Assembly (NCBI GenBank): GCA_002917075.1
Contig: NTMA01000002.1
Location: 558,001-622,000, forward strand
Length of the DNA: 64,000 bases
Direction of reading: 5' to 3'
Origin: Hawksworthiomyces lignivorus
Taxonomy: Eukaryota > Ascomycota > Sordariomycetes > Ophiostomatales > Ophiostomataceae
The notes below the pieces were generated by a model. It was not told where the DNA came from, searched no databases, and was given only the letters and a program-made list of their open reading frames with translations. The position numbers were made by a program, and so were the translations under genes. Shown here piece by piece: positions 41,501-52,478 of the stretch. Position 1 is the stretch's first letter, and every line of letters starts with the position of its first letter.

Positions 41501-44500
41501 AGCCAAGTCAGCTCCGAAGATATGTCCATCATTTTGTGCTTTGCCACCATTGACAAATTGCGTTAGCAAGACTGGAATGACGCCGCTTGCCAGCGTTTTC
41601 AGTTCTCTCCGGTAGAGGCTCTCGTCTTCCGCAAATTCCTGTAGGAGATCATCTAGTGTGGCGTTGTCCAATTTGCTAGTTTTCCTATGCAAGCTGCGAG
41701 CTAGCCTGATACTCTTAGTTCGCGCCGGAAGTTGTGAATCTTCTGGCAGGGACAGAACAGACACCAGGTCGGAATGTTTTGTCAATCGTCGTTTTAGACC
41801 ATTTGATGACTTTTGGCTTCTCTGTCGAGACATGCTATCCGTCGTTTTTGAAACGGAAGTGTCTCCGGTCACAGTAGATTCTGAAATTGTTGACATTGTA
41901 TCAGAAGGCTGTGTGCTATACGACTCGACCGAGACAATGGTGGACAATTCGTGGTCGCCGTTAGTTGGTGGAGGGCGCCGCCTTGGGATGTCGGAGGGAG
42001 TGGCAGTGCTGACAAAGCTGCTGCTCGCATCACTGCTCTCAGTGACGCTGGTTGGGGCGACAGGTGCCGTCAGAGTAGTCAAAGTATCGCTCTCTGACGA
42101 GCTGCCAGAAGATTGCCGACGTGATGCCTTACTATCCGGATAATCTCCATAGCTCTCCTCTGTGGACGTATCTTGGTTCCTACTTCGGTCTCGGCTACTT
42201 TCATAGCTGGGGTAGGATGCGGTTGGCTTGTACACGCCGGATTCACCACGGAAGGCATCCCGGAGCAGTTCTCGGAATGGCTTCTTGCCGCTACTCGGCT
42301 TTAAGGGGGATGAAGGACTTCTAGTCGCCCCGCTCCTCTTCAGGCCCGTCGAAGGTCTGGCTTTAGGTGTTGGCGTCTCCGACGTTTCTGGTGTCGCAGC
42401 TGTAATAGGAGCTTCTTTTACCGGTGTTGATATCGTTGCTGCCGGTTTTTTTATCGCCTCCTCGGTGTCTTTCTTCCCTGGTGGGCTAAGAGAGCGTGCA
42501 TTTTGACTGCTTGCACGACGGACTCCCTTAGGAGGCCGTGAAGGAGACGGCTCATCGCTTCGTCTGCGCGTTTCAGACAAAGACCTCTTTCGTACATCCT
42601 TCTTCCATTGCTCTTCTATAGACTGTTTCTTTTGCGTCGATGACGATCTCCGCGCTGAAGAGGGTTCCACAAATGGATCCACTGTGCCGCTGAGCCAATT
42701 TTCAATGCTTGGTGGCTGGTTTATCACTGGTTTTGGAGGATCGACTTTGTCGTGAATTATCTTTTTTCCCTCACTAACAACTTTCTTCAGAACTTGCGGA
42801 ACGCCTTTGAAACTTTGGTTTTTCGAAGTTCTGCTTCTCCCTCGGCCTGCTTCACCACGCAAAGGGAGATCAAGCTCGCTGAAAGCCGAATATCCAACTG
42901 GAATATCTGCCAATGATTTTGGAGGAATTGTTGACGGCCCGTAAGAATCTGCAATTGATTCCATACCATCCTCTCCGCCAGACCGAGATGCGGTGTCTTC
43001 GGAGTCTTCGTGCCACGACCCTGTGTGTGTCGTAGTATCTTCGGTCCGAGTCTCGGTGGGGCTTGGATTGCGTCTCCGAATAGGTTCCTTTCCTTTTGGA
43101 CTTCGCTTGGACCGTGGCTTTCGCGTTGGTGTATAGATGGTTGACGGTTGATCTTCGTCAACAGACTGAGCCGGTTCAAGAGAAGACTCCTTGTTGAGCG
43201 TGCTTGCCGCAGGGGCACTTCGAGTAAAATAACTCGTTTGCGAATTTGCCTTCGAGCGGGTCTGCGATGGCGTCCGCACTGTCGAATCATCTTCCACTGG
43301 CTTTCGTACTGGACGCACTCTTATGCCATCATCGGGTAGCGAAGGCTTCTTAGTTTTCGCCTGAATACCATCTCCAGACGCGCCTTTTCTTTCACGCTTT
43401 CTTTCGGGTTCCACAGATGCTTCATCCTCTGAAACAAGCACCTCGATAACATCTTCGGTTAGCTCTTCCGTCTCGATTGGCCGCACACGAATTCCGTCAT
43501 CGTAAATATACTTCTTGCGCCGAGAGTCATCTTTGACTTCGTGCTGTTGCTTTGAGCCTCTATCTTCTGCAGATCTCGTGGACCGAAGAGGTCGCACACG
43601 GATACCTTCCTCAGGAGCACTCCGCCAGCTTGTGGCCTCATGCTTTCTATTCTTCTCATCATCGTTTCTTTCGGCTTCGTGGGCGAACTTTCTTCTTTCA
43701 GCATCCGAGCGCCGCGGTTTAGTGGGTGTAGGAGGCTCAACTCTTTGAGCCCAGTCTTTGATTTTGCTTTGGACAGAGGGGTTCCGGACTGTGCGCTGGA
43801 GAAAATCTTTGGGTATCGACGCTGGAGTGCCACCACCTAATTTTATTTTAGGACTTCGATTTTTTGGAGATGTTTTGTTTTTCCGCTTCATCCAGTTATC
43901 GTCACTAACGATTCTTTTCTTTGGTGTGCTCCCGACCCCTAGATCTTCTCCCAAGCCTTTCCTCCCTTTTGGAGTCTTCATAGTGTGGTATGTCGCGCCG
44001 TGAAGGTTGTTATGGTCATTGTTGTCGCGAGCTCTGTCATCGTCATCACTAAGCTCTTGCTCATCTTTATCATTTGTCCCCAGCCTATTTTTTGGGGGGC
44101 TTGTCGCTCGTCTCCCGGCAATGCCTTTATCTTCGCCGTCATTCTCAGGATTTTCGTCTTTCATGGCGGAAGGTCTCCTAGCTTTGGACTTTTGTCGTGC
44201 TCTGATGCGTAGGCGATCGGCCTCGGTGACACTCTTTTCTTCAGAGTTGAAAGCAACATCCGTGGGTTCACTGGGAGTCGCCTCAGGATTGCCACTCGCC
44301 ATTGCAGCAGCATTTGACTTTTGCCAGGCCTTAACACGCTCTCTCACGCCATTGGGTTGCTGTAATCTCTGAACAGACGACTGGCGCATAGCGGTTCGCA
44401 TCTCTGCTTTCACTGCGGCAGCGTCAAGCATCCTTTTACGCTGTGCATCGATGCGTACTTGTGATTGGCGGCCAAGGAAGAAATCCGTGAGAAGCGTCGG

Positions 44501-44725
44501 TTGTGTCTTCTGAGAATGAGATAGTCGACGCTGTCGACCAGCAGCGGCAGCAGGCCCAGTCGCGGCCGGTGCACTCTTTGGTATCTGCCCTGTGGAGGGC
44601 TTGCGATTTTGTGGAGTGGCAGGGGCATTGCCGGATTTCCGCTTGGCTGCGGACACCCGGCGTGATGAGGAAGAGAGTTCAGAGGAGGAACCATCGTCGT
44701 CGTCGGTTTCATTGGAGGAAGTCAT
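38570..44725 (-). CDS. Large DH (RhoGEF)-like protein with PH-like modules
   Basis: Two coding exons (44725-41144, 41077-38570) encode 2029 residues; the 66-base intron 41078-41143 is GT-AG in phase 0. Residues 1-1000 are low-complexity and basic, Ser/Pro/Arg-rich, with three copies of GIRVRP near 375, 411 and 468. Residues about 1010-1195 resemble a Dbl-homology domain (LDDLLQEFAEDESLYRREL then VIPVLLTQFV, ending RRPLVRIKWMLKFAK). After it come three beta-rich blocks that look PH-like: about 1249-1375 (DWFHLDM, ECQVELIFRDKLY, WYELITVV), about 1638-1790 (IWKDLGEPFSAIVITPGLIEAYL) and about 1898-2029 (MRCHLQLSVNKWED, ending WCFQFSSAAEASWVFGL). Activation of a Rho-type GTPase is inference. I start at 44725 (MTSSNETDDDD) because the ATG at 44752 sits inside a probable 5' UTR intron acceptor. 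Confidence 0.8.
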
Positions 44726-44746
44726 GGTCGGCTCATAGAGGAGCGA

Positions 44747-45058
44747 CTGCATGGGGAGAAATTGTAAGCCGTTAGCTGCATTCCACTTGACTCAACAGCT
44801 CTTAAATTGAACATTCTTGCTAGTATTGGAATGTGTCCAGAATAGAGACAAGACCGGACCGGCCGATAAGGATATTTCATCCCAAGATAGAAAGACAACG
44901 TTCCACTTGGCAGCAATCGCCCGGACTTGTTTTTCTATTCAGCCTTCTAGCGCACCCTTGGTTTCACATGGAGCGCAGGAAGGGCAGCAGCTCGACGGCA
45001 GGAGGAGGGGATGGGAGGACAATGAAAATAAAGGAATAAAGAATGAACATATACATAC
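44747..45058 (-). other. Probable 5' UTR intron of the DH/PH-like gene
   Basis: On the minus strand a GTATGT donor at 45058 and a CTCCCCATGCAG acceptor ending at 44747 flank 312 bases. A GCTAAC branch site lies about 25-30 bases before the acceptor and a T/C tract between them. If spliced, the exon resumes 21 bases before ATG 44725, and the upstream ATG 44752 is removed. Confidence 0.5.
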
Positions 45059-46870
45059 CTAGGTAGAGCGCATGCTCCTCTGCAATGGTAGCACGAGGCA
45101 AGGATGGTCGTACCGCAGGGACAGCCGTTATGTCAGGGTTGGAATTGAAGTTTAACAGTCATGGCAGCCAAAATGAACTGTGATGTTCGTGCTTGGCAGA
45201 ACTATCGAAACCCGACGCCAGGGGGGAAGCACAGGGGAAATCCGTGAAAGGTGCGAATGGGCGAGGCCCAGAACGAGAGGAATGTGAATGGGAGTGGCAG
45301 ATCAGCGAAGCTTGGGATCAGCGGAAGAAAATCGATCAACAACGAAGTAAAGAGAAAGTGTGATGCTCCCAAACAACACAAATAAAGCGAGAAATCGCTA
45401 CACTTGCAAAAATAAGAAAATGTCAGACAAGGAAGGGACTCGCCCGGACAAGACGGGAAAGGAAAGAACAAATTGAAAATTGAAAGTAAAGGGAAAAGAT
45501 GGATCACAAGGCAGGAGCGATAGCCGATGGAGAGCCTCACAATGTTCAAGAAAGTGAGCAACTATCTAATTAATTTCATACCCTCTTGCGCCTCCCAGGG
45601 ATATCTTCAAAACAGGAAAACAAAACAGAATGATTTGGGACACTTTTTCCATCAGGAAAATAATAACGTCAGGGAAAAGACCGGATAGAGATGGTATCCT
45701 CCCTCAGTCACAGTATTTGGCTGCCAAGGCGCCTCCTGACCAATGATGTGCCACACTTCGGGCAGGAGTAAACAATGAGGTTAGTGCCTTCCCCTCCACT
45801 CCTCCAGTGACGGCTGGCGCTACTACGCCGTAAGCAGCAGGTTTCTCGATGGCGCTAGCGGCTGCGCGGCGGCCTTGTACGATTGAAGTCGAATGCTACA
45901 AATAGCACAATGGCGCGCCGGCAACTGCAGTAGCGTATGTCGTAAGACATCTTATTATTACTCCGTAATACTTTCCGAGAACTTCCACCCAGAGCAGCCT
46001 TCCTCAGTTTGGAGTCAAGGAAATCAGACAATAGGAAGAAGAGGGGGACGATTGTCTTCTTTCCTACCGAGCTACATACATACAAACCTTCCCACACTTC
46101 CTCGTAAAAGCTCCTAGAGCAAAGCAAGGGAGTGGGGCACTCGGCCATAACAAAAGCGGGCCTTGCAGCGAATGAGCGGCTGCCCAGCAACGGACCAGTC
46201 TTGCAGCAAAATGGCGGGTCGTTGCGACCTGCAGCCGCTGCATCAGCCGACTAGTATTATTGGCCCCTCTCCATTCAACATGACGTCTGGCTGCCTCGCT
46301 GCTAGCGTTCCCGTATTCTTCTAGATTTTCAGCTGCCGCTGCCCACGCATCGCCATCAATCATCATGCACAAAATGCAAAAAGTACCATTGGAACAGTTA
46401 GTTGCCCACGCTCACGAATGAAGTTTGCATACAATCCTGGACAAGGCGCGCCTTATCTGACTGCATTCATTGCGACAAATTCTCTGCGTCCGCTCGTGGG
46501 AGGGTTTAAGCGACTGCTTGCTTTTTTGTTCCTAGAACAAAGTGCCAAAGAGCTCGATGCGCGTTTGCGCAATGCACTCTAAACAAGGTGGCCATTGTGA
46601 CCACGAAGCAGTAAGGCCAAAAAGATATCATGAAATCTCAACACATGGCGCAATGCCCATACACTGTCTCGGGTGTTGTGCGCATTTGTACATAGAGTTT
46701 AACCGTACTGCTGAGCCAGTCCTGGCTATCTAGTCGTACGTCTCCTTATGAGGTACTAGTAGGTGGAACCCAAGGACCAAAAAAAAATCACCACGCTAGA
46801 TAACTAGCGACTATTCAATATATTAGGCCAGTCTAAGTGTTAATTATGGACAGCAGTTTGAAATAGTAGC

Positions 46871-46905
46871 GAAAAAGAAAAAAAAAAAAAAAAAGAAAAG
46901 AAAAA
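46871..46905 (-). terminator. Pol III terminator region (tRNA-Gln)
   Basis: A-rich on +, i.e. several T runs on the minus strand. The first is five T at 46901-46905, seven bases past the tRNA discriminator. A longer run of about 17 T follows. Fits Pol III termination. Confidence 0.7.
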
Positions 46906-46912
46906 GAAGCCA

Positions 46913-47000
46913 AGGTCCCGCCCGGAATCGAACCGGGGTTCTCAGGAAGGTCATGATGAAGAATCAGAACCTGATGTCCTAACCGCTAGACTACAGGACC
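46913..47000 (-). tRNA. tRNA-Gln (CTG anticodon) with ~16-nt intron
   Basis: Read on minus from 47000: acceptor GGTCCTG pairs with CGGGACC (one G-T pair), the D-arm starts GTCTAGCGG, the anticodon stem is TCAGG/CCTGA, and the T stem CCCGG/CCGGG encloses TTCGATT. The loop reads T-T-CTG-A, then a 16-base intron, then T. The anticodon CTG decodes CAG (Gln). The variable arm is four bases. The discriminator is T. Confidence 0.88.
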
Positions 47001-47734
47001 GTTTGGTTCATGTGTATCCTGTGATGGGGGTGAAATTGAGCTTTGCCTTGCTTATCTCTTTTGCACAATAGAGAGGTGATTCACCAACGCAGCTTTCTAA
47101 AAACGATCATAACATACGCTCAATCGGTTCTACGCAGCGAGTCGCTTCTAATTGGCTTTGGCGAAGGTGGCGTCTTATCTTGTTCTCTCCATCATTTATT
47201 GTTATGTATGTATGAGACATGTCTGCAATGAGACTCTCCGTCACATCGATTGGCCGTCATTATTCTACAATGTTTGTCTCTTAATCTCTGTCCTAAATCT
47301 CAAAAGGTGGAAAATATTGTGCGAGTGAAGCACTCCATCTGCTTTGTATTATTGTTCCTCTCCTAAATAAATCACAGCAAAATCCATGTCCCGGTATAAC
47401 CCATTCTATGTATGAGCCTGAGCTCGGCCGGCCATGGTATAATAAAAGATAAGTAAATAATAGTAACCTAGATAAAGAGAAAACCGCGCAAGAACCTGAA
47501 AATATACACCAAAAGACACTGATCCAATCACATTATGCAATCGCCGCCAACTCCGTCGTATGCTCCCAGGTGAGGGATAAAAAAAAGTCCAGCCAACTGG
47601 CGAAATGCAACAGGTAAATAATAAAGGGGAATCCGTATAAAAAAGTGAAGAAAAAAAGAAGGGACAACCTAAGAAAATGAAGGGAGACGCAAATTGGAGT
47701 AAAGAGAAAATCAAAGAAAAAGAAAAAGAAAAAT
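47001..47734. other. Intergenic
   Basis: Upstream flank of tRNA-Gln and 3' flank of the minus-strand gene at 47735. AT-rich, with A-rich runs close to the stop codon. No ORF supported. Confidence 0.6.
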
Positions 47735-48991
47735 TCAAGCAATCTCCTCGTGCGGCAATATAAAGCGCACATGCTTCCTTTTGGGCTTTGCAGCCGTGAT
47801 ATCTAGAAAATCTTTCTTATCTTGCTCGCCTTCCGCCGCCACCTGGGCGGGCGATGATGATGATGATGATGATGATGCGAATGCTGATGCTGACGCCTGC
47901 TCCAAACCAGCGCCACGTCCGCTGCCCACCAGCTCCTCCTCCGTCTCCTCTTCGATCGAGAACACGTCTGGGCTTGGCACCCGCCACGACCGCGGCGACC
48001 GGCGCCGCACGATCATGGCGCCTGCGCGGCCACGAGCAGCGGCCGCCGCGTCGGTGCCAAAGTAGTGGTGGTTGTTATTATTGTTGCTGTAATTAGAGCT
48101 ATGGCTAGGTGCATTGCTGCTGGGTTGAGTGTAGAAGAAATCGTGGGCGTCAACTAGTGGTCCCGGCCCCAGCCGGCTGTGGGTCGCGGGCGGCTGCAGG
48201 TACGACGAGGCCGGTGAATTTGACGGCGACGGCGACGGCGACGGTGAAGGTGAGATCGGCAGAAATGGTGAGGCCTTGCTCTTGGCCGCCTTCGTCTTGC
48301 TGCCAGAGCTGCGGAAGTGGGCGGGCAGATCAAACGATTGATATTCGCCCGAGCCGAAGTGCACGTAGCTCTCCTCGTCAGCATCCTCTTCGGCGGCAGC
48401 AGCGTCGGGCAAGCTGAGGTCCTCGCCGTAGTCATTGTCAATGCGATTGCCCCCGTAGGCTGCCTCTGCTCCAGCACTAGATGAGGAGTGTCGAGGCTTC
48501 CGAGACCGCGGGGGTGTTGGCGGCCGCACAGCCCATGGTAGACGGCCGCCCATCAGGCTCTCGGCCAGCTCAGACGGGCTGACCGAGCGAACGATGGGCT
48601 GCGGATGGGTCGCATCCTCGATGCCGGCATCAAAGTCGAAATCCATGTAGCCGTCTGCCATGCTACTGTCATCGAAGTAGTGGTAAGAGGAATCTGAGTC
48701 AACTGTGTAGCTGTCCTCTTCCTCATCCTCGGAAAGGAGAGGAGTTGGAGTGAGAAAGTAGCTGAGGGGGTTATCGTTGGCGATTTGGTCCTGCTCTTTG
48801 CCCTGCGACGAAGGAATATCATCTGTGGCGCTCGATGTGGCCGGATGCCGGAGATGGAGCTGGGTAGGCGGCCATGACTCTCGCCACTGGTGAGAGGCTG
48901 ATGCCGTAGCAGAAGCCGGCATGGTTGTTGCCTGGTTATCCTCGTCTCTTCCAGAGGCTTGCTGTTGCTGTTGGCGAATAGCCCTATTCAT
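47735..48991 (-). CDS. Low-complexity fungal protein with possible PP1-docking motif
   Basis: A single exon encodes 418 residues. The start at 48991 is preceded directly by an in-frame TAG, so it is the first Met of this frame. The N-terminus has a Gln run (RQQQQQ), then acidic stretches (SEDEEEDSYTVDSDSS) and a Tyr/Asp-rich patch (DGYMDFDFDAG). Later come VSPSELAESLMGGRLPWAVRPPTPP, poly-Ser and Ser-Pro runs (SPSPSPSPSP) from GAC/GGC-type triplets, and SPDVFSIEEETEEEL. The C-terminus KPKRKHVRFILPHEEIA is basic then acidic. It carries KHVRF, which matches the RVxF motif by which regulators bind protein phosphatase 1. I recognise no folded domain. A PP1 regulatory role is inference. Confidence 0.72.
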   Translation of the reverse strand: MNRAIRQQQQQASGRDEDNQATTMPASATASASHQWRESWPPTQLHLRHPATSSATDDIPSSQGKEQDQIANDNPLSYFLTPTPLLSEDEEEDSYTVDSDSSYHYFDDSSMADGYMDFDFDAGIEDATHPQPIVRSVSPSELAESLMGGRLPWAVRPPTPPRSRKPRHSSSSAGAEAAYGGNRIDNDYGEDLSLPDAAAAEEDADEESYVHFGSGEYQSFDLPAHFRSSGSKTKAAKSKASPFLPISPSPSPSPSPSNSPASSYLQPPATHSRLGPGPLVDAHDFFYTQPSSNAPSHSSNYSNNNNNHHYFGTDAAAAARGRAGAMIVRRRSPRSWRVPSPDVFSIEEETEEELVGSGRGAGLEQASASAFASSSSSSSSPAQVAAEGEQDKKDFLDITAAKPKRKHVRFILPHEEIA

Positions 48992-51900
48992 CTAAATGCT
49001 GAATGAGCAGGGAGGCCTCGGTGTCGTCTTGGGTCCTGTGGATGAATGGGCGAAATAGAGAGAAGCAAGCCTAGGTTGAGAACCTCCAGCACTTTCAAGG
49101 AAAAAGTTTAAATAGAGAGTAACAAAAAAAAAGGCCACCCAAATTTAAATTAGAGGAAGAAGAAGTCGAAGAAAAGAAGAGGAAACACCAATAAATATGC
49201 CTTCTTGCAGAAGCGACCGTATGTACGAAAAAAGAAAAGAGACCAAAGAAAATGTCCTGGCAAGATAGTTCACTACCAGAGCCCCGGGCAGGCCGTCTTA
49301 CAGGCCGTGGTGTTCTCAAAAATTGGCCGAAGATTGGTATAAGACTAATGCAGTGAGGCGTTCGGCCTTGCAGACGATAGGCTCGACGCTTGGGAAAGAA
49401 CGGCCACTCAGCTTCTGTGAGCACAATACTTTGGTATCTGCCGTGTAACCGATCGAGAAAGGAAAGAGATCCGAAAAAAAAAGAGACGGGGGGTGGTGGA
49501 TCATGCAGAGGAGGGAGCCTCATATATTTATATATATGCAAGTCCTATGCCTCTGCAGACAACCCAGCGGGAAAGCCGGAGACGTAAGTCAAAAAGACGA
49601 AAAATTACAAGAATGAGTACTACTTTAGCCAAGCAAAAATTGGGGGAAATAGAGCGAAGCAGCAAGACAGAGACAGAAAGTGAGAGAAGGCAAGACAGCG
49701 TGTGAGAATGAACAAAAGAGAGACACAAATCGCCTAGGTTGAACAAAAAAAGGGTGGCCCAGTGCACACCATCACGATCGTGCATGAGAGCAGGAGGGGC
49801 AAAAGAGAGGGGAGGTGGAGTGGAACTGCCCAGACCAAAGTCTAAGCTCGCTGCCTGCTATGAGGGACAAGCGGTTGCCTCATCTACTTCAGAGCCAAAG
49901 TAACAAAAGGGACATCTCTACTGAGAACACGAGCAGGGCTGGCCAGTGAGAATGGTGACCGGCCAATTCAGGTAGTGCAGATGCTGGGCGCGGACTGCGC
50001 AGAAAAGTACTTCATTTTTTTTTCCCCCTCTCTTTCAGAAAGTCTCTCTCGCTGCGAGATGTGATTCATCAATCGCCTCTTTTCATTATTCTCTTCTTCA
50101 GCCCCCCACCCTCTTCATCGACGAGTGTGGGAGGAGGAGGTCCTGCGCCTTCTTTTCCTCTCGTAAACCCTAAGAGCGAAAGTGGGCGGAGGAGGTGAGA
50201 TTTGGTGCCGCTTCGGAGGTACTGTCGACCATTTAGGAAAGAAAAGGACAAATTTTACGACCTGAATGCGTCCTTTGGCGTTCGATAGTCCTAGATGTGA
50301 TATGTCTGGGGGAAGAACCGGTCAGAAAAGATTAATGAGCTGAGCTGTGATTATATCTTAGCTAGTTTCGTCGCACTCGCTATCGTCCAGTAGATTAATT
50401 TGTTCATCTGCAGTCCTCCCATTTAGGAAAGTATACCAATCTCCCAGTTTCGATGCCGGGAATGTACTGTACATTAGTGCCCTGTCTAGCCCCAGCGAGC
50501 CGTCTTAGACTCGTGGATGAGTCCGTGACGGCTCAGCAGAGCGAGCAAAGGTTCTATCCGTCCGCTGCTAACTGGTTCCCGAGAATGCTTTGGTACGTAA
50601 CCATTCTGGACGTAGTCTAATAATACAAAGCTACTTTGCGCACGACCCTTTTGAATAAGATATTCGCAAGAGCTTTCGTCAGCCAGACAAGATTTCTCGT
50701 TTACAACTCGTAAGCTGAGACACCAAGTGATAAAGAAAAGAGAGACACCACACCCTTTTTTTCTCGTGGGAGGAGACCACCCTGCCACATTCTCCATTTT
50801 TCCACTTTGGGCTTGGACATCTGACTTGTGCTGACCTTTTATTATGCATCACTCGGTTCCTTGCTTTTGGGTCTTTCTGTGATTGCTCCTTTCTTCTTGT
50901 GCCCGTCTTTTGGCGATCTTGCCAAAATTTCCCGATGAAGTCGCATAGTCCCATGCGAAACTCGCCGACTCTAGAGACATTACTGATGAATAACAGGGAT
51001 ATGCGATCGGCTTTGCAGGATGCCTTATCTAATTTGCGCGGTCGGCGTCGTATACGATTTTGCCCATGTGTGCCGCTTCAAACGAAATGTGCTTGTTTGT
51101 GATTCACAATCCCACCAAAAACGAGCAGACTGTGTCAGCGGATCGATTGGTTCGACCGGTGGTCCCTTGCATGATGCGTTTCCTGTGGCGCAGACAATTT
51201 CTTTCGCCCTTCTCACTTCTTCAGTGTCCAGCCTGTGACTGCAAGGCTCGGCTCCGGCGGAACAGCAACACACCTGTAAAATGTGTGCAGAGTGCTACAC
51301 CCCACGGCTTTCAGTCCAAGGTGAAGAAAAAAATGACAAATAGTGCAAGTAATGCGCCCACGGATGGCAAACTAGTAACTGTCAATATGTGAGATGTTAT
51401 ACCGGTCAGCCTCGCAAGGCCACCACCCGTTTTTCTCCGCGGGGATCACCTGGCGGGAAACCTTGGAATAAGCGGTGCAGTCAGAGACAACTCGCGAAAG
51501 TAATCATGAAACGGTTCCAAAGCGACTGTACATGTGACGACTCAGAAACACTAGTAAAAACCAAGAAGCGGACTCTTCGTTCCGAGTAGCTTTCTTCATC
51601 ACTGCCCTTGCATAGAGCAAGACATACGAACTTTATCCCCGCTCAAGACGGATTTACGTCTTTTTGGAGACGCACCAGTAAAAGGGCGTAGAGGCTGCTG
51701 GTGGTCGTAGCCACGAGCAAAATGCTTCGCTCTGATTCAGCGACGAAACACGTCTTGGTACGTAGGTTGTAGAGCGGACCTGCAGGAAGGCGCGTCATGT
51801 CTACGGGATGAACAGGTGAGGAAGGTAAAAGAGGTGTGCATGCAGCGATGAGAAAGAGAAGACGAAGACGGCAGAGTCCCGAACCGCAGCTGAGAAAGAC

Positions 51901-52478
51901 CAACAATATCGATAACCAGAAAATGGGAGAACCGACTCGGCACTTGCGTTCTTACTGCAGGGAATTGTTTTATTTGCATGCATACTTAGACACCCTTGCC
52001 AGGCGTATTAGCTAAAGCAATAAGGATTCCGAAATGCCGGATTCTTGGCTGGTGGCGACGAGCAAAATGCTTGTCGCCTATGCTAGGCTTGTTAGAGGCC
52101 TCGAGCGATTGCTCTTAAGTTGAGCTAGCTGTTCTTCGTCTTAGAGATGGCATTCTACTTTCGCACATGAATTCTCGGATCCCTCAACGATATGGCTGTC
52201 ACGTGTTAACGATGAACAAATGAGGAGAAGCAAATAGATTCTGTCGTCGGCGGCGGCGTCATCGGTTTCGTCTGCTTCGTCTCTCTCTACGACCGATTCG
52301 TTAAGAGAAGATTTGTGGGTTTCGAGATTTGCACTCTTGGCCACAATTTTCTGCTGTCTGGTCCTCCATCGCAAAACAGGATCCTTGACAACCTGCACGC
52401 GTCGCTAATTTTGCTTGCGGATTCGCTGCTCCTATCCTTCGAGGCTCGACTGGTTCTGGCCCAACTCGCTAGCCCAAA
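48992..52478. other. 3.5 kb intergenic region
   Basis: Divergent between the minus gene at 48991 and the plus gene at 52479, so it holds two promoters. A purine-rich + strand at 49100-49750 gives a CT-rich leader for the minus gene. Short ORFs (up to 110 codons) are unrecognised. A 10-bp hairpin and a repeated 15-mer lie near its right end. Confidence 0.55.
52054..52078. repeat. Hairpin with 10-bp arms; core repeated at 51713
   Basis: Arms GGCGACGAGC and GCTTGTCGCC around a 5-base loop AAAAT pair with one G-T wobble. The 15-mer ACGAGCAAAATGCTT inside it also occurs at 51713-51727 in direct orientation, with a GCTGGTGG just upstream of both. No function assigned. Confidence 0.6.

Larger units (their letters stand above)
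44726..46912. other. Intergenic: DH-gene upstream region to tRNA-Gln
   Basis: Holds the 5' UTR, probable leader intron and promoter of the DH/PH-like gene, then about 1.5 kb with only short, unrecognised ORFs. Ends in the A-rich tract that terminates tRNA-Gln. Confidence 0.55.
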
